A program made the translations under genes and the position numbers. A DNA stretch of 64,000 nucleotides from Aquibium sp. ELW1220 (GTDB taxonomy: Bacteria > Pseudomonadota > Alphaproteobacteria > Rhizobiales > Rhizobiaceae). Position 1 is the first letter of the stretch, and each line of letters begins with the position of its first letter. The DNA lies in NCBI RefSeq assembly GCF_030398385.1, contig NZ_JAOAOQ010000011.1, positions 1-64,000 on the forward strand, given 5' to 3'. This document shows positions 35,414-44,200 of the stretch, piece after piece. The notes beneath the pieces were generated by a model that ran no database searches, had not been told where the DNA came from, and saw nothing but the letters and a program-made list of their open reading frames with translations.

Positions 35414-35940
35414 GTCGGATCCTCGGACTTCGCGACGTCGGCGATGATGCTGGTCAGCCGGGCCGCAGACTTGCTGTCCATCTCGTTCAGGATGATGCCG
35501 GCCTGGCGAGAATTGAGCTTGAGCAGGATGGCGGCGGCCAGGTTTTCGTCGAGCTGCGCCATGCGCTCGGCAGCGGCGTCCGGCCGCATGCGGGAGTAGA
35601 TGCCGACGACGCTGTCTTCGGCACGGTTGATCACCTCGTCGCGGCGGGCCAGCCAGTCCTCGTACTCGGCCCGCTTGGTCTCCAGCGCGGCGATGCGCTC
35701 GTCGATCTCCTGGCGAAGCTTCTCGAGTTCGCGGGTCTGCACCGCATAGCGGCGGTCGCGTGCGGCATCGACGATATTGGCGCAGAACTCGCGGATCTCG
35801 TCGGTGACCTGGCCGGGAATTGCCTGGGCGGCTGCCAGCGTGCCGGTCGCGGCGAGCGTCGCCATGCCGATCCCGGCCGCCGTCGACGCACCCACGAGGA
35901 AGGTGGCGGCGGTCCTGAAGAAGCGGGCTTGAAGCGTCAT
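35410..35940 (-). CDS. motE: Periplasmic motility chaperone MotE
   Basis: 176 aa. Signal or anchor sequence, then a coiled coil (about 75-105; RELEKLRQEIDERIAALETKRAEYEDWLARRDE) and a MgtE-N-like helical end (MAQLDENLAAAILLKLNSRQAGIILNEMDSKSAARL). In Sinorhizobium MotE is a disulfide-linked dimer that folds and stabilises MotC. The ATG at 35940 is used here; a GTG five codons earlier at 35955 overlaps the flgI stop (GTGA) and may be the true start. Confidence 0.88.
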   Translation of the reverse strand: MTLQARFFRTAATFLVGASTAAGIGMATLAATGTLAAAQAIPGQVTDEIREFCANIVDAARDRRYAVQTRELEKLRQEIDERIAALETKRAEYEDWLARRDEVINRAEDSVVGIYSRMRPDAAAERMAQLDENLAAAILLKLNSRQAGIILNEMDSKSAARLTSIIADVAKSEDPT

Positions 35941-35951
35941 CGCGGCCTCCG

Positions 35952-37172
35952 TCACTGGAACACGAGGTCGGCCTGCAGGGCGCCCGCCGATTTGATGCCC
36001 TGGAGGATGGCGATGATGCCGTCGGGCTTGACGCCGATGCGGTTGAGTCCGGCCACCAGCGTCTGGAGGTCCGGTCCGTCCAGCACCGCGACCTGGCCGT
36101 TGCCCTGGTCGGCCTCGATCACCGTGGACGGCTCGTTCGCCGTCTCGCCGCGCGAGAAGGGCGCCGGCTGGACGACCCTCGGCTGTTCGGTGATCCGCAC
36201 GGTCAGCTGACCATAGCTGACGGCAACCTGCGAGATCTTCACGTCCTGGCCGATGACGATGGTTCCGGTCCGCTCGTCCACCACGACCTTGGCCGGCGTA
36301 TCGGTGGCAACGAGCAGGTTCTCGATCTCGGCCACGAAGCGCGCGGCGGTGACGTTGGCAGGGCGCTTTACCAGGATCGTGCGCGAGTCCTGCTCGCTGG
36401 CGGTCCGGTTGCCGAAGCGGCTGGCCGTATATTCGTTGATGATGTCGGTGACGCGGATGGCGGTCGAGAAATCCGGGTTGCGGAGCTGGAGAGTGAGCAC
36501 GCCGTCGTCGTTGAAGCGTGCCTCGATCTGGCGCTCCACGATGGCGCCATTGGGTATGCGGCCGGCGGTCGGGACACCCTTGGTCAGGCTCTCGGCCTCG
36601 CCCTGAGCGCTGAAGCCGGAGATGAAGACCGGACCCTGCGCCACGGCGTAGATGTCCCCGTCCGGGGCGCGCAGCGGCGTCATGACCAGCGTTCCGCCCT
36701 GCAGCGAGGTCGCGTCGCCGAGCGAGGAGACGCTGACGTCGATGCGGGCACCGGACTGGACGAAGGCCGGCAGCGTGGCGGTCACGATCACGGCGGCCAC
36801 GTTGCGGGCGCGGGCCTGGCCGCCTTCCATGGCGATGCCGAGGTTCTGAAGCATGGCGCGGATGGACTGTTCGGTGAAGGGCGAGTTGCGCAGCCCGTCG
36901 CCGCTGCCCTGGAGGCCGATCACCAGGCCGTAGCCGATCAGCTGGTTGTCGCGCGCCGTCTGGATGGTGGCGATGTCCTTGATGCGCGACACCGGACCGA
37001 CGACGGTTGGCAGCGTCGAGGGGCCGGCCGCGATCTCGATGCGATAGTTGACGTCCTGACCTGCGCCGATCTGGCCGGGGCCGACCTGGCGTGCCGGGAG
37101 GTCGGCGGCGAACGCCGGCGCGACCGCCAGTCCGACCGCGACGAGAAAGCGCAGTGCCAGAGAGCGCAACAT
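35952..37172 (-). CDS. flgI: Flagellar P-ring protein FlgI
   Basis: 406 aa. Signal peptide (MLRSLALRFLVAVGLAVAPAFA), then the P-ring body: SRIKDIATIQTARDNQLIGYGLVIGLQGSGDGLRNSPFTEQS, RNVAAVIVTATLPAFVQSGARIDVSVSSLGDATSLQGGTL and the C-terminal DLQTLVAGLNRIGVKPDGIIAILQGIKSAGALQADLV. It forms the periplasmic ring around the rod. Start overlaps the flgA stop (ATGA). Confidence 0.97.
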   Translation of the reverse strand: MLRSLALRFLVAVGLAVAPAFAADLPARQVGPGQIGAGQDVNYRIEIAAGPSTLPTVVGPVSRIKDIATIQTARDNQLIGYGLVIGLQGSGDGLRNSPFTEQSIRAMLQNLGIAMEGGQARARNVAAVIVTATLPAFVQSGARIDVSVSSLGDATSLQGGTLVMTPLRAPDGDIYAVAQGPVFISGFSAQGEAESLTKGVPTAGRIPNGAIVERQIEARFNDDGVLTLQLRNPDFSTAIRVTDIINEYTASRFGNRTASEQDSRTILVKRPANVTAARFVAEIENLLVATDTPAKVVVDERTGTIVIGQDVKISQVAVSYGQLTVRITEQPRVVQPAPFSRGETANEPSTVIEADQGNGQVAVLDGPDLQTLVAGLNRIGVKPDGIIAILQGIKSAGALQADLVFQ

Positions 37173-37639
37173 CAGTTCCCCACCCGCAGGGTGCCGTTGG
37201 CCATGACGATCCCGCTGAACACGGCACCGCTGTCGACGTTACGCACGCGGATCATGTCGCCGATCGAGCCCGGCTGGAGCGGAATGGCCATGGTGGTGAT
37301 CTGCAGGCCGTTCTGTATGAAGTTGACTTCGACCGGAGAGCCGGCCTCCACCACGTAGGCTTCGCGGACGGAGCTCAGCGGAATGAAGCGGCCTGGCAGC
37401 AAGGTGCGCTTGGCGACCTTTCCGTCGATGTCTTCCGCCATATAGGCGATCTCTGTGGTGATGCGTGCAGGATTGCGGACCGGAACCTCCGACAGCGCCC
37501 CTGCATCGATGGTCTCGCCGGGATAGATGACCCGCTTGGGGATGACTGCGGTGTCGGTGGCCATCGCCGCGCCGTGAAGGGCGACGACGAGCAGCGTTGC
37601 AGTCGCGACCTTGACCATCGTGCGGAGTGGGCTCGACAT
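37172..37639 (-). CDS. flgA: P-ring assembly chaperone FlgA
   Basis: 155 aa. Signal peptide, then an SAF/BON-like domain with VPKRVIYPGETIDAGALSEVPV, LLPGRFIPLSSVREAYVVEAGSPVEV and GDMIRVRNVDSGAVFSGIVMANGTLRV. The family helps FlgI assemble in the periplasm. The protein is shorter than the enterobacterial FlgA (about 220 aa) and close to the length usual in Rhizobiales. ATG at 37639, 6 bp after flgG. Confidence 0.92.
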   Translation of the reverse strand: MSSPLRTMVKVATATLLVVALHGAAMATDTAVIPKRVIYPGETIDAGALSEVPVRNPARITTEIAYMAEDIDGKVAKRTLLPGRFIPLSSVREAYVVEAGSPVEVNFIQNGLQITTMAIPLQPGSIGDMIRVRNVDSGAVFSGIVMANGTLRVGN

Positions 37640-37645
37640 GACGGC

Positions 37646-38434
37646 CTACCGGATGCTCTGCGAGACGACGGACGCCATCTCGTCGGCGGCCTTGATGACC
37701 TTGGAATTCATCTCGTAGGCGCGCTGCGCGGAGATGAGTTCGGTGATTTCCTTGACCGGATCGACGTTCGAGCTCTCGAGATACCCTTGCTCGATCGTTG
37801 CGAAACCCAGGTCGCCCGGGATGCCGACTGTCGCGGCACCCGAGGCTTCGGTCTCCCGGAAAAGGTTGTCGCCCATGGGCGAGAGGCCGGCTTCGTTGGC
37901 GAAGGTTGCCAGCGTGAGCTGGCCGAGGTCCTGCAGCGCCGCCTGTCCATCGATGCGGGCGAAGACCTGGCCGGACTTGTTGACGATCACCTCCACCGTC
38001 TCCGCCGGCACCACGATCGCCGGGATGACGTTGAACCCGTCGATCGTGACGAGCGCGCCTTCGGCATTGGTGTTGAAGGCGCCGGAGCGGCTGTAGAGGG
38101 TGGTGCCGTCGGCGCCCTCGATCTGGAACCAGCCCGGACCGGTGAGCGCCAGATCGAAGCGGTTGCCGGTGGCGGCGAGCGCGCCCTGCAGGTGGACGTT
38201 GCGGACTGCCGACGTCTTCACGCCAAGGCCGATGTTGGCGCCTTCGGGGACGATGCTCTGGTCCGCGCGGTTGGGGACACCCTGCAGCCGCTCGGTCTGG
38301 TAGAGCAGGTCGGAGAACTCCGCGCGCGCCCGCTTGAAGCCCGTGGTGTTGATGTTGGCGATGTTGTTGGCGATGACCTCCAGGTTCAGCTGCTGGGCGT
38401 TCATGCCGGTCGCGGCAATGGCTAGAGCTTTCAT
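37646..38434 (-). CDS. flgG: Flagellar distal rod protein FlgG
   Basis: 262 aa. Starts [37 protein letters not shown], the FlgG form of the rod motif, with the rod-specific segment ([27 protein letters not shown]) after it and the C-terminal [30 protein letters not shown]. It builds the distal rod. Confidence 0.97.
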   Translation of the reverse strand: MKALAIAATGMNAQQLNLEVIANNIANINTTGFKRARAEFSDLLYQTERLQGVPNRADQSIVPEGANIGLGVKTSAVRNVHLQGALAATGNRFDLALTGPGWFQIEGADGTTLYSRSGAFNTNAEGALVTIDGFNVIPAIVVPAETVEVIVNKSGQVFARIDGQAALQDLGQLTLATFANEAGLSPMGDNLFRETEASGAATVGIPGDLGFATIEQGYLESSNVDPVKEITELISAQRAYEMNSKVIKAADEMASVVSQSIR

Positions 38435-38445
38435 TGTCCTGGTCC

Positions 38446-38760
38446 TCAGATCGCCATACGGCTGATTTCGAGATAGGCGGTGACGATCTTGTCGCGAATC
38501 GAGATCGCCGCCTGCAGCGTCTGCTCGGCGCTCATCACGGCATCGACGACTTCGCGCGCCTGGACGTTGCCGCCCTCGAGCGCGGTCATGGAGACGCTCT
38601 CGGCCTGCCCGAGAGTGTGGATGGTGCGGTTCGCCGCCTCCGCCACCGCGCTGGCGAAGTCGCTCGCCTGGACAGACGGCTGTGCCGCGAGCGGGCCGGT
38701 CGCGCCGCCGAGGCGCATGCCGCCGGAAAGGGCGTCGAGAGCTCCCAGACCGCTGATCAT
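38446..38760 (-). CDS. fliE: Flagellar hook-basal body complex protein FliE
   Basis: 104 aa from the ATG at 38760, whose A is shared with the flgC stop (TGATG). The C-terminal half carries the FliE pattern: [32 protein letters not shown] and [30 protein letters not shown]. FliE joins the MS ring to the rod. A GTG one codon upstream is also in frame. Confidence 0.95.
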   Translation of the reverse strand: MISGLGALDALSGGMRLGGATGPLAAQPSVQASDFASAVAEAANRTIHTLGQAESVSMTALEGGNVQAREVVDAVMSAEQTLQAAISIRDKIVTAYLEISRMAI

Positions 38761-39182
38761 CACTGCGCCCTCATCAGGTCGATGGTCATGGAGATGAGTT
38801 CGCGCGCCTGGCGGATCACCTGCAGGTTCGCCTCGTAGGAGCGGTTGGCCTCCGTCATGTCGGCCATCTCGATCAGTGGGTTGACGTTGGGCAGCTTGAC
38901 GAAGCCGTTCTCGTCGGCGGCCTGGTGGGTGGGATCGTATTCGACGGGGAACTCGGACCCGTCGACCTCCACCGACTGGATGCGGACATAGGCGCCACCG
39001 CTGTCGGAATCGAGCGTGGAGGCGAAGGAGACGGTCTTTCGCTGGTAGGGATCGGCGCCCGACGTGCGGCCGGTGGACTGGGCGTTGGCGAGGTTCTCGG
39101 AGACGATCCGGATACGCTCCGACTGGGCCTTGAGCCCCGAGGCGGCAACGTCGACGGACAGGGCAAGCGGGTCGATCGTCAT
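38760..39182 (-). CDS. flgC: Flagellar proximal rod protein FlgC
   Basis: 140 aa. N-terminal rod motif ([31 protein letters not shown]) and C-terminal [37 protein letters not shown] are diagnostic. ATG at 39182, 2 bp after the flgB stop. Confidence 0.96.
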   Translation of the reverse strand: MTIDPLALSVDVAASGLKAQSERIRIVSENLANAQSTGRTSGADPYQRKTVSFASTLDSDSGGAYVRIQSVEVDGSEFPVEYDPTHQAADENGFVKLPNVNPLIEMADMTEANRSYEANLQVIRQARELISMTIDLMRAQ

Positions 39183-39184
39183 CT

Positions 39185-39559
39185 CTACCTCGAAGCCAGC
39201 ATGACCATGCGGTGGAAAGCCTTCACGACCGCGGTGTTGAGTTCGACGCCGCGGCGCACCTCGCCGGCCTTGACCAGCTCTTCCTCGACGGAAACGGAGT
39301 TGCCCGAGGTCGAGACGACGGGCGAATCATCCACGGCGAGGCCAAAGTCGCCGCTGGCGCCGCCGAAGGCGATGTGACCCGGCTGGGTGGAGGCGACCGT
39401 CAGCGTCCGGTCGGCCAGCAGATCCTGGAACGGCTGGACGTCCACGGCGCGGTAGCCGGGCGTGTTGATGTTGGCCACGTTGCCGGCCACGGCTGCCTGG
39501 CGCACCGACAGCCATCGCGCCTGATGAGAGGCAAGTTCAAAGAGACTGACGGGTTGCAT
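39185..39559 (-). CDS. flgB: Flagellar proximal rod protein FlgB
   Basis: 124 aa. Contains [40 protein letters not shown] and the C-terminal [20 protein letters not shown] at 39559 after GGAGGAG. It starts the run flgB-flgC-fliE-flgG-flgA-flgI-motE-flgH-fliL-fliP; a CAAG-type promoter lies at 39586-39613. Confidence 0.95.
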   Translation of the reverse strand: MQPVSLFELASHQARWLSVRQAAVAGNVANINTPGYRAVDVQPFQDLLADRTLTVASTQPGHIAFGGASGDFGLAVDDSPVVSTSGNSVSVEEELVKAGEVRRGVELNTAVVKAFHRMVMLASR

Positions 39560-39585
39560 CGTAATTCCCCTGCTGGAGGAGAATC

Positions 39586-39613
39586 ATAGGGAGCCAGTCT
39601 TGCGTGGAACTTG
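39586..39613 (-). promoter_or_regulatory. CAAG-type flagellar promoter element before flgB
   Basis: Coding strand CAAGTTCCACGCAAG (two CAAG half-sites 11 bp apart), 9 bp, then CTAT. The element ends 26 bp (CTAT) to 39 bp (CAAG) before the flgB ATG. With the motA copy it is the cleanest example. Confidence 0.75.
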
Positions 39614-39638
39614 CGCGCGGCGGCGGGGCCGCGGGCGG

Positions 39639-40250
39639 TCACTCGGCGAGTTCGACGATCTGGTTGCGGCTGGTTCTGAGCAGCCACTTGCCGTTGTCGT
39701 TCTCGATCGACACGACGCTGGAATTGTCGGGCAGGACGGAGCCGCGCTCGACGACGAAGAAGCCGTTCGCATCGCTGATCATGGCGCGGCCCTTGGCGAC
39801 GTGAACCAGCGTGAAGCTTGGCGGCAAGCCCGGGAAAGGCTGGGTCTCGGAGCCCGGGTCGGCCAGATCGCGGTCGATCGCGCCGACAACCGTGCCGGTC
39901 GCGGCAAAGTCGAGCGCCAGCGCCTCGATATCCTCCGGGCTCGCCGGCTTCGGTCGCCACTGGACGCGCTGGGTGTAGAACGGACCCGACAGATCCGATT
40001 CAAGCGGCGTCTGCTCGAACTCCACGACGGCATAGCCAAACTGGTCCTGGTTCATGAAGACATACCAGGGAAACGTCGCGGCGGCGGCGGCGAGACCCAC
40101 GCCGACACCGACGAGCACGGCATCGGTGACGCTGAAGTCGCGCTTCTGCCAGAAGCGAAAAGGTCGCTGCTCGCGCGGGACGTTCATGCCGGCGAGCGGG
40201 GGCACCGGTTCGCGTTGTGCGCGGCGGAGCCAGGAACGCCAATCAGCCAT
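39639..40250 (-). CDS. Conserved flagellar-locus membrane protein of unknown function
   Basis: 203 aa. A basic N-terminus (MADWRSWLRRAQ) is followed by one membrane helix (about 42-65, VTDAVLVGVGVGLAAAAATFPWYVFM) and a soluble C-terminal part, probably periplasmic, ending in NDNGKWLLRTSRNQIVELAE. I recognise no family. It overlaps the fliI stop by 8 bp and precedes flgB, a position where other rhizobial flagellar clusters also have an unnamed gene, so a flagellar role is likely. Confidence 0.72.
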   Translation of the reverse strand: MADWRSWLRRAQREPVPPLAGMNVPREQRPFRFWQKRDFSVTDAVLVGVGVGLAAAAATFPWYVFMNQDQFGYAVVEFEQTPLESDLSGPFYTQRVQWRPKPASPEDIEALALDFAATGTVVGAIDRDLADPGSETQPFPGLPPSFTLVHVAKGRAMISDANGFFVVERGSVLPDNSSVVSIENDNGKWLLRTSRNQIVELAE

Positions 40251-41649
40251 CCGGCTTCTCCTGCTTCTTCAGATGTCGTGCGAGTTCGGCGAAGGGGTCG
40301 GCGACGGGGCCATCCTGCGGCGACTGGACCAGCGCGTCGTAGATCAGCGGAACCTGGCGCACGGCGGCGTCGAGATCGGGATCGGCGCCCTGCTGGTAGC
40401 CGCCAAGCAGGCGGATGTCGCGGGTTTCCTCGTAGCGTCCGATCAGCGCGCGCAGCCGCGTGACGAGCAGGCGTTCGCCGTCGTTCCAGGCGCGGTTCGC
40501 CAGGCGCGAGACGGAGCCGAGCGGGTCGACGGCCGGATAGCGACCCTGCTCGGCAATGCTGCGGCTGAGCACGATGTGACCGTCGAGGATGCCGCGGACG
40601 GAATCGGCGACGGGATCGTTGTGGTCGTCGCCGTCGACCAGGACCGAGATGATCGCGGTGATCGAGCCGGCGCCGGTCGCGCCGGGGCCGGCGCGCTCCA
40701 GCATTCGCGGCATGTCGGTGAAAACGGAGGCGGGATAGCCGCGCGCCACCGGCGGTTCGCCGGCGCCGATCGCCACTTCGCGCAGCGCATGGGCGAATCG
40801 GGTGATGGAATCGACGACCAGAAGCACGCGATCGCCCCGATCGCGGAAATGTTCCGCCACCGACATCGCCGTGCCGGAGGCACGCTTGCGCATCATGGCG
40901 CTTTCGTCGCTGGTGGCGACCACGGCGACCGTCTTCTTCATCGCCTGCTCGCCGATCGTGTCTTCCAGGAATTCGCGCACCTCGCGACCGCGTTCTCCCA
41001 CCAGCGCCACCACGACCGTGTCGAAGGCGTGGGCGGCGGCGAGCATGGCGAGAAGCGTCGACTTTCCAACGCCCGAGCCCGCGAAGACGCCGAGGCGCTG
41101 GCCGAAGCAGAGCGGGGTGAAGAGGTCGATGACCTTGACGCCGGTCTGGAACGGCTGATCGACGCGTTGTCGCTTCAACGCACCGGGGATGCCGTTGGCG
41201 ATCGCCGTGCCGGCTGCAAGCGGCGAACCGCCGTCGACGGGGCGGCCGAGCGCGTCGATGACGCGTCCGCGCCAGCTCGCGTCCGGCGACACCCGGAAGG
41301 AGCCGCGGATGTAGACCGGGTCGGCGACGCCCGCGTCCGCCGACTGGTCGAACGGAGCAACGAGGATGTCGCGCTCGGTGATCTGCACGACCTCGCCGGT
41401 CCTGACGCCCTGCCGGCCATGATGTTCGACCACGTCGCCGAGCCGCGCCGCGGACGAAAGGCCGCGCACGCGATAATGCGTCGGCGACACTTCGGTGACA
41501 CGGCCGCCGCGGCGCAGCAGCGCCGCCTCCTCGCCGGCCTTGCGGAAAAGCTGCTCGAGGAGTTCGAGCGAGGCCGGCCGGCCGCCTGCCGCCGAAGGGG
41601 GGAGGGAAGGGTGGCCGGGCGTAGCGGGCGCGTATTCCTCCTCGAGCAT
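40243..41649 (-). CDS. fliI: Flagellum-specific export ATPase FliI
   Basis: 468 aa, F1-beta-like. Walker A GSGVGKST at 191-198, the export-ATPase segment IDALGRPVDGG near 131, Walker B in VLLVVDSITRFA near 275, and the C-terminal helical domain that contacts FliJ/FlhA. It hydrolyses ATP to feed export substrates into the gate. It follows flgF by 8 bp. Confidence 0.96.
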   Translation of the reverse strand: MLEEEYAPATPGHPSLPPSAAGGRPASLELLEQLFRKAGEEAALLRRGGRVTEVSPTHYRVRGLSSAARLGDVVEHHGRQGVRTGEVVQITERDILVAPFDQSADAGVADPVYIRGSFRVSPDASWRGRVIDALGRPVDGGSPLAAGTAIANGIPGALKRQRVDQPFQTGVKVIDLFTPLCFGQRLGVFAGSGVGKSTLLAMLAAAHAFDTVVVALVGERGREVREFLEDTIGEQAMKKTVAVVATSDESAMMRKRASGTAMSVAEHFRDRGDRVLLVVDSITRFAHALREVAIGAGEPPVARGYPASVFTDMPRMLERAGPGATGAGSITAIISVLVDGDDHNDPVADSVRGILDGHIVLSRSIAEQGRYPAVDPLGSVSRLANRAWNDGERLLVTRLRALIGRYEETRDIRLLGGYQQGADPDLDAAVRQVPLIYDALVQSPQDGPVADPFAELARHLKKQEKPDG

Positions 41650-41657
41650 CTAGCCGC

Positions 41658-42377
41658 TCAGGTGCCCAGCGCCTTGACCGCCTCGCCCAGCGTCTGGTCA
41701 CCGACCCGGATCAGGGCGGAGGCATTCTCGAAGGAACGCTGGACCATGATGAGCTGGGTCATCTCGGAGACGGGGTTGACGTTCGACTGCTCGACGAAGC
41801 CCTGCACCACGCCGACGTCGGGCTGGTCGACCACAGGCTCGGGCGGGGTCGGCGGGATCAGGCCGGAATTGCCGAAGCGCACGAAGTTCTCGCCGGGCGT
41901 GAAGGCGAAGAGGCCGATGGCGGCGACGGGCTGGCCGTTCTGGCGCAGCATGCCGTCGGCGGCGGCTTCCGGCGCGCCTTCCTGCGGGTTGAGCTGGATC
42001 GCCGCGCCGCCGGCGTCCAGGACCGGGTAGCCTTCGAGCGTGACGATGTCGCCGGTCTCCTGCATGGTGAAGCGGCCGTCGCGGGTCATGACTGTTCCGG
42101 CAGGGGTCTGGATGCCAAACCAGGCCTCGCCGCGCACGGCAAAATCGAGCGGATTGCCCGTCTGCGTGTATCCGCCCGCCTTGCCCGAGAGATAGGTCGT
42201 TCCGGGCGAGACGAAGGCGACCTTCCTGTCGCCGAGCGACGCGACCACGTCCTCGAACTTCACCTCGGTGGCGCGGAATCCAACGGTGTTGGCGTTGGCG
42301 ACGTTGTCGGCGATGGTGTCCAGCCGCTTCTGAAGGGCGATCTGGGCGGAGATGGCGACGTAGAGACCTGACTGCAT
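41658..42377 (-). CDS. flgF: Flagellar proximal rod protein FlgF
   Basis: 239 aa. Starts with SGLYVAISAQIALQKRLDTIADNVANANTVGFRATEVKFE and ends with VEQSNVNPVSEMTQLIMVQRSFENASALIRVGDQTLGEAVKALG, the FlgF form of the rod family. It is 10 bp downstream of the DUF1217 gene. Confidence 0.95.
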   Translation of the reverse strand: MQSGLYVAISAQIALQKRLDTIADNVANANTVGFRATEVKFEDVVASLGDRKVAFVSPGTTYLSGKAGGYTQTGNPLDFAVRGEAWFGIQTPAGTVMTRDGRFTMQETGDIVTLEGYPVLDAGGAAIQLNPQEGAPEAAADGMLRQNGQPVAAIGLFAFTPGENFVRFGNSGLIPPTPPEPVVDQPDVGVVQGFVEQSNVNPVSEMTQLIMVQRSFENASALIRVGDQTLGEAVKALGT

Positions 42378-42387
42378 GATCCGGTCC

Positions 42388-43164
42388 TCAGGCCTTCAAC
42401 TGCTGCATCGTCAGCAGCAGATCGGTGGAGATGCCGAACTCCGCCGGCTGGCTGAAGAGGATGCTCACGTTCGCGACGCCGCTGCTGGTCTGGTTCTGGA
42501 CGTCCCACATGCTGGTGAAGCGGGTAATCAGCTTGGCGAGCGCCTCGGGCTCCTTGAAATCCTCGATGTCGATCTTCGACCCGAGGAACTCCACCTGCTT
42601 GTCGATGTCGAGCAGCGCGAAGGAATCTGGCAGGCCGAGAGTCGTGCGGACGACCTTTGCGAGAGCGGTGTCGGCAAGAATTTCGTACATGTCGGTGATC
42701 TCGGGCGCCTTGCGCTCGAAATAGAGAGCGAGACGGACGGCCTCGTTCGTCGCTCCGGCGTCCTCCTCGAGGGTCTGGCGCATGTAGTTGTCCACGGTGC
42801 CCTGCTGGGCACGGGTGAAGACGGTCGCGGTCTCGCCGTGGCGGGCAAAATTGAAGGTCTCGGCGAATTCCCTGTAGCGCGTGTCGCTGAGCGTGTTGGC
42901 GAAGCTGTCGTCGTCCTCGACACCGCCTTCGAGCACCTTGACCATGAAGGCCTTGGCGTAGGTCATGTCTTCGAGGCCATGGGCCTTCATCGCATAGGAG
43001 AAGAGACGGCTATCGCTTACAAACTCGTCGATCGTCTTAACCTTCTCGATAGCCTTGAGGTAGTACTCCGTTTCACGCTGCACGAAGGGCTGCTTCTCCA
43101 CCCGCTTGAGCGAGAGGTCCAGGTCGCGCGTTATCGCGGAATAGCTGGCGTTGGTGCTGACCAA
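42388..43164 (-). CDS. DUF1217 family protein, flagellar locus
   Basis: 258 aa. The N-terminal YSAITRDLDLSLKRVEKQPFVQRETEYYLKAIEKVKTIDEFV and the repeated DTRYREFAETFNFARHG pattern mark DUF1217, a family tied to flagellar loci in Rhizobiales. All-helical, no signal. The start is TTG at 43164, since MVSTNASY is the usual N-terminus and no ATG is near. Function unknown; possibly an exported rod or hook component given the neighbours. First gene of the unit DUF1217-flgF-fliI-orf with a CAAG-type promoter at 43200-43227. Confidence 0.82.
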   Translation of the reverse strand: MVSTNASYSAITRDLDLSLKRVEKQPFVQRETEYYLKAIEKVKTIDEFVSDSRLFSYAMKAHGLEDMTYAKAFMVKVLEGGVEDDDSFANTLSDTRYREFAETFNFARHGETATVFTRAQQGTVDNYMRQTLEEDAGATNEAVRLALYFERKAPEITDMYEILADTALAKVVRTTLGLPDSFALLDIDKQVEFLGSKIDIEDFKEPEALAKLITRFTSMWDVQNQTSSGVANVSILFSQPAEFGISTDLLLTMQQLKA

Positions 43165-43199
43165 TTGCAGTCCCCGGATGGAGGTCGTCGTACTGCACG

Positions 43200-43227
43200 A
43201 TAATCCTCAATCCTTGCCCGAACCTTT
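43200..43227 (-). promoter_or_regulatory. CAAG-type flagellar promoter element before the DUF1217 gene
   Basis: Coding strand AAAGGTTCGGGCAAG, 9 bp, then TTAT. The CAAG ends 48 bp before the TTG start. It lies back to back with the motA copy, 38 bp away. Confidence 0.65.
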
Positions 43228-43265
43228 CGGATATTTCGCGGAACGCACTGCACTGGAGCACCAAA

Positions 43266-43293
43266 CAAGCTTCACACAAGGCAGGACGGCTAC
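43266..43293 (+). promoter_or_regulatory. CAAG-type flagellar promoter element before motA
   Basis: CAAGCTTCACACAAG (two CAAG half-sites 11 bp apart), 9 bp, then CTAC. The second CAAG ends 49 bp before the motA start. This is the only copy on the + strand. Confidence 0.75.
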
Positions 43294-43329
43294 TCGTGCA
43301 AGCAAGGCGTACCGCATGGAGGGGCTGAG

Positions 43330-44199
43330 TTGGGGATTCTCATCGGACTGGTCGTGACGTTCGGCTGCGTGCTGGGCGGCTTCATGGCCATGGGCGGCCA
43401 TATCGAAGTCCTCGTCCAGCCGTGGGAGTTCGTCATCATCCTCGGTGCCGCCGTCGGCGTCTTCCTCATCGCCAATCCAATGAAGACGGTGAAGGACACG
43501 GGCAAGGCCATCATGGAGGCTTTCAAGAACGCCGTCCCGGGGGAGCAGGACTACCTCCAGACGCTGGGCGTGCTGCACAGCCTGATGCGGGAACTGAAGA
43601 CCAAGTCCCGCAGCGAGGTCGAAGGACACATCGACAATCCCGACGAGTCGGCGGTGTTCCAGGCCTATCCCGTGGTGCTGAAGAACAAGGAACTGACGAA
43701 CTTCATTTGCGACTACTGCCGCCTCATCATCATCGGCAATGCCCGCTCCTTCGAGATCGAGGCACTGATGGACGAGGAGATCCAGACCATCCGGCACGAC
43801 AAGCTGAAGCCCTATCAGGCGCTGACCGCGGTGGGCGACGCGCTGCCGGCGATCGGCATCGTCGCGGCGGTGCTGGGCGTCATCAAGGCCATGGGTGCGC
43901 TCAACGAATCGCCCGAGGTGCTGGGCGGCCTGATCGGTGCGGCGCTGGTGGGCACCTTCGTCGGCATCTTCGCATCCTACGGCATGGTCGGGCCTGTGGC
44001 CACCAAGGTGAAGATCGTGCGCGAGAAGAAGAACCGCCTGTTCGTGATCGTGAAGCAGACGCTGCTCGCCTACATGAACGGTGCGCTGCCGCAGGTCGCG
44101 CTGGAGTTCGGCCGCAAGACGATTTCGGCGCACGATCGCCCGTCGATCGACGCCGTCGAGCAGCAGACGCTGAACAGCCACGCGGAGAAGGCAGCCTGA
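43330..44199 (+). CDS. motA: Flagellar stator protein MotA
   Basis: 289 aa with four membrane helices. [41 protein letters not shown] at the N-terminus and [50 protein letters not shown] at the C-terminus are the proton-channel halves that work with MotB. The start is TTG at 43330, placed 5 nt after GGAGGGG (43318-43324); the ATG at 43316 is out of frame and no in-frame ATG fits. First gene of motA-fliM-fliN-fliG-flhB-orf. Confidence 0.95.
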   Translation: MGILIGLVVTFGCVLGGFMAMGGHIEVLVQPWEFVIILGAAVGVFLIANPMKTVKDTGKAIMEAFKNAVPGEQDYLQTLGVLHSLMRELKTKSRSEVEGHIDNPDESAVFQAYPVVLKNKELTNFICDYCRLIIIGNARSFEIEALMDEEIQTIRHDKLKPYQALTAVGDALPAIGIVAAVLGVIKAMGALNESPEVLGGLIGAALVGTFVGIFASYGMVGPVATKVKIVREKKNRLFVIVKQTLLAYMNGALPQVALEFGRKTISAHDRPSIDAVEQQTLNSHAEKAA

Positions 44200-44200
44200 C

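Noticed and set aside
40054-42030. A 658-codon + strand frame over fliI and flgF
   Set aside because: Antisense to two certain genes, no recognisable domain.
43316-43318. ATG at 43316 as motA start
   Set aside because: It is out of frame with MotA; it overlaps the ribosome-binding site for the TTG at 43330.
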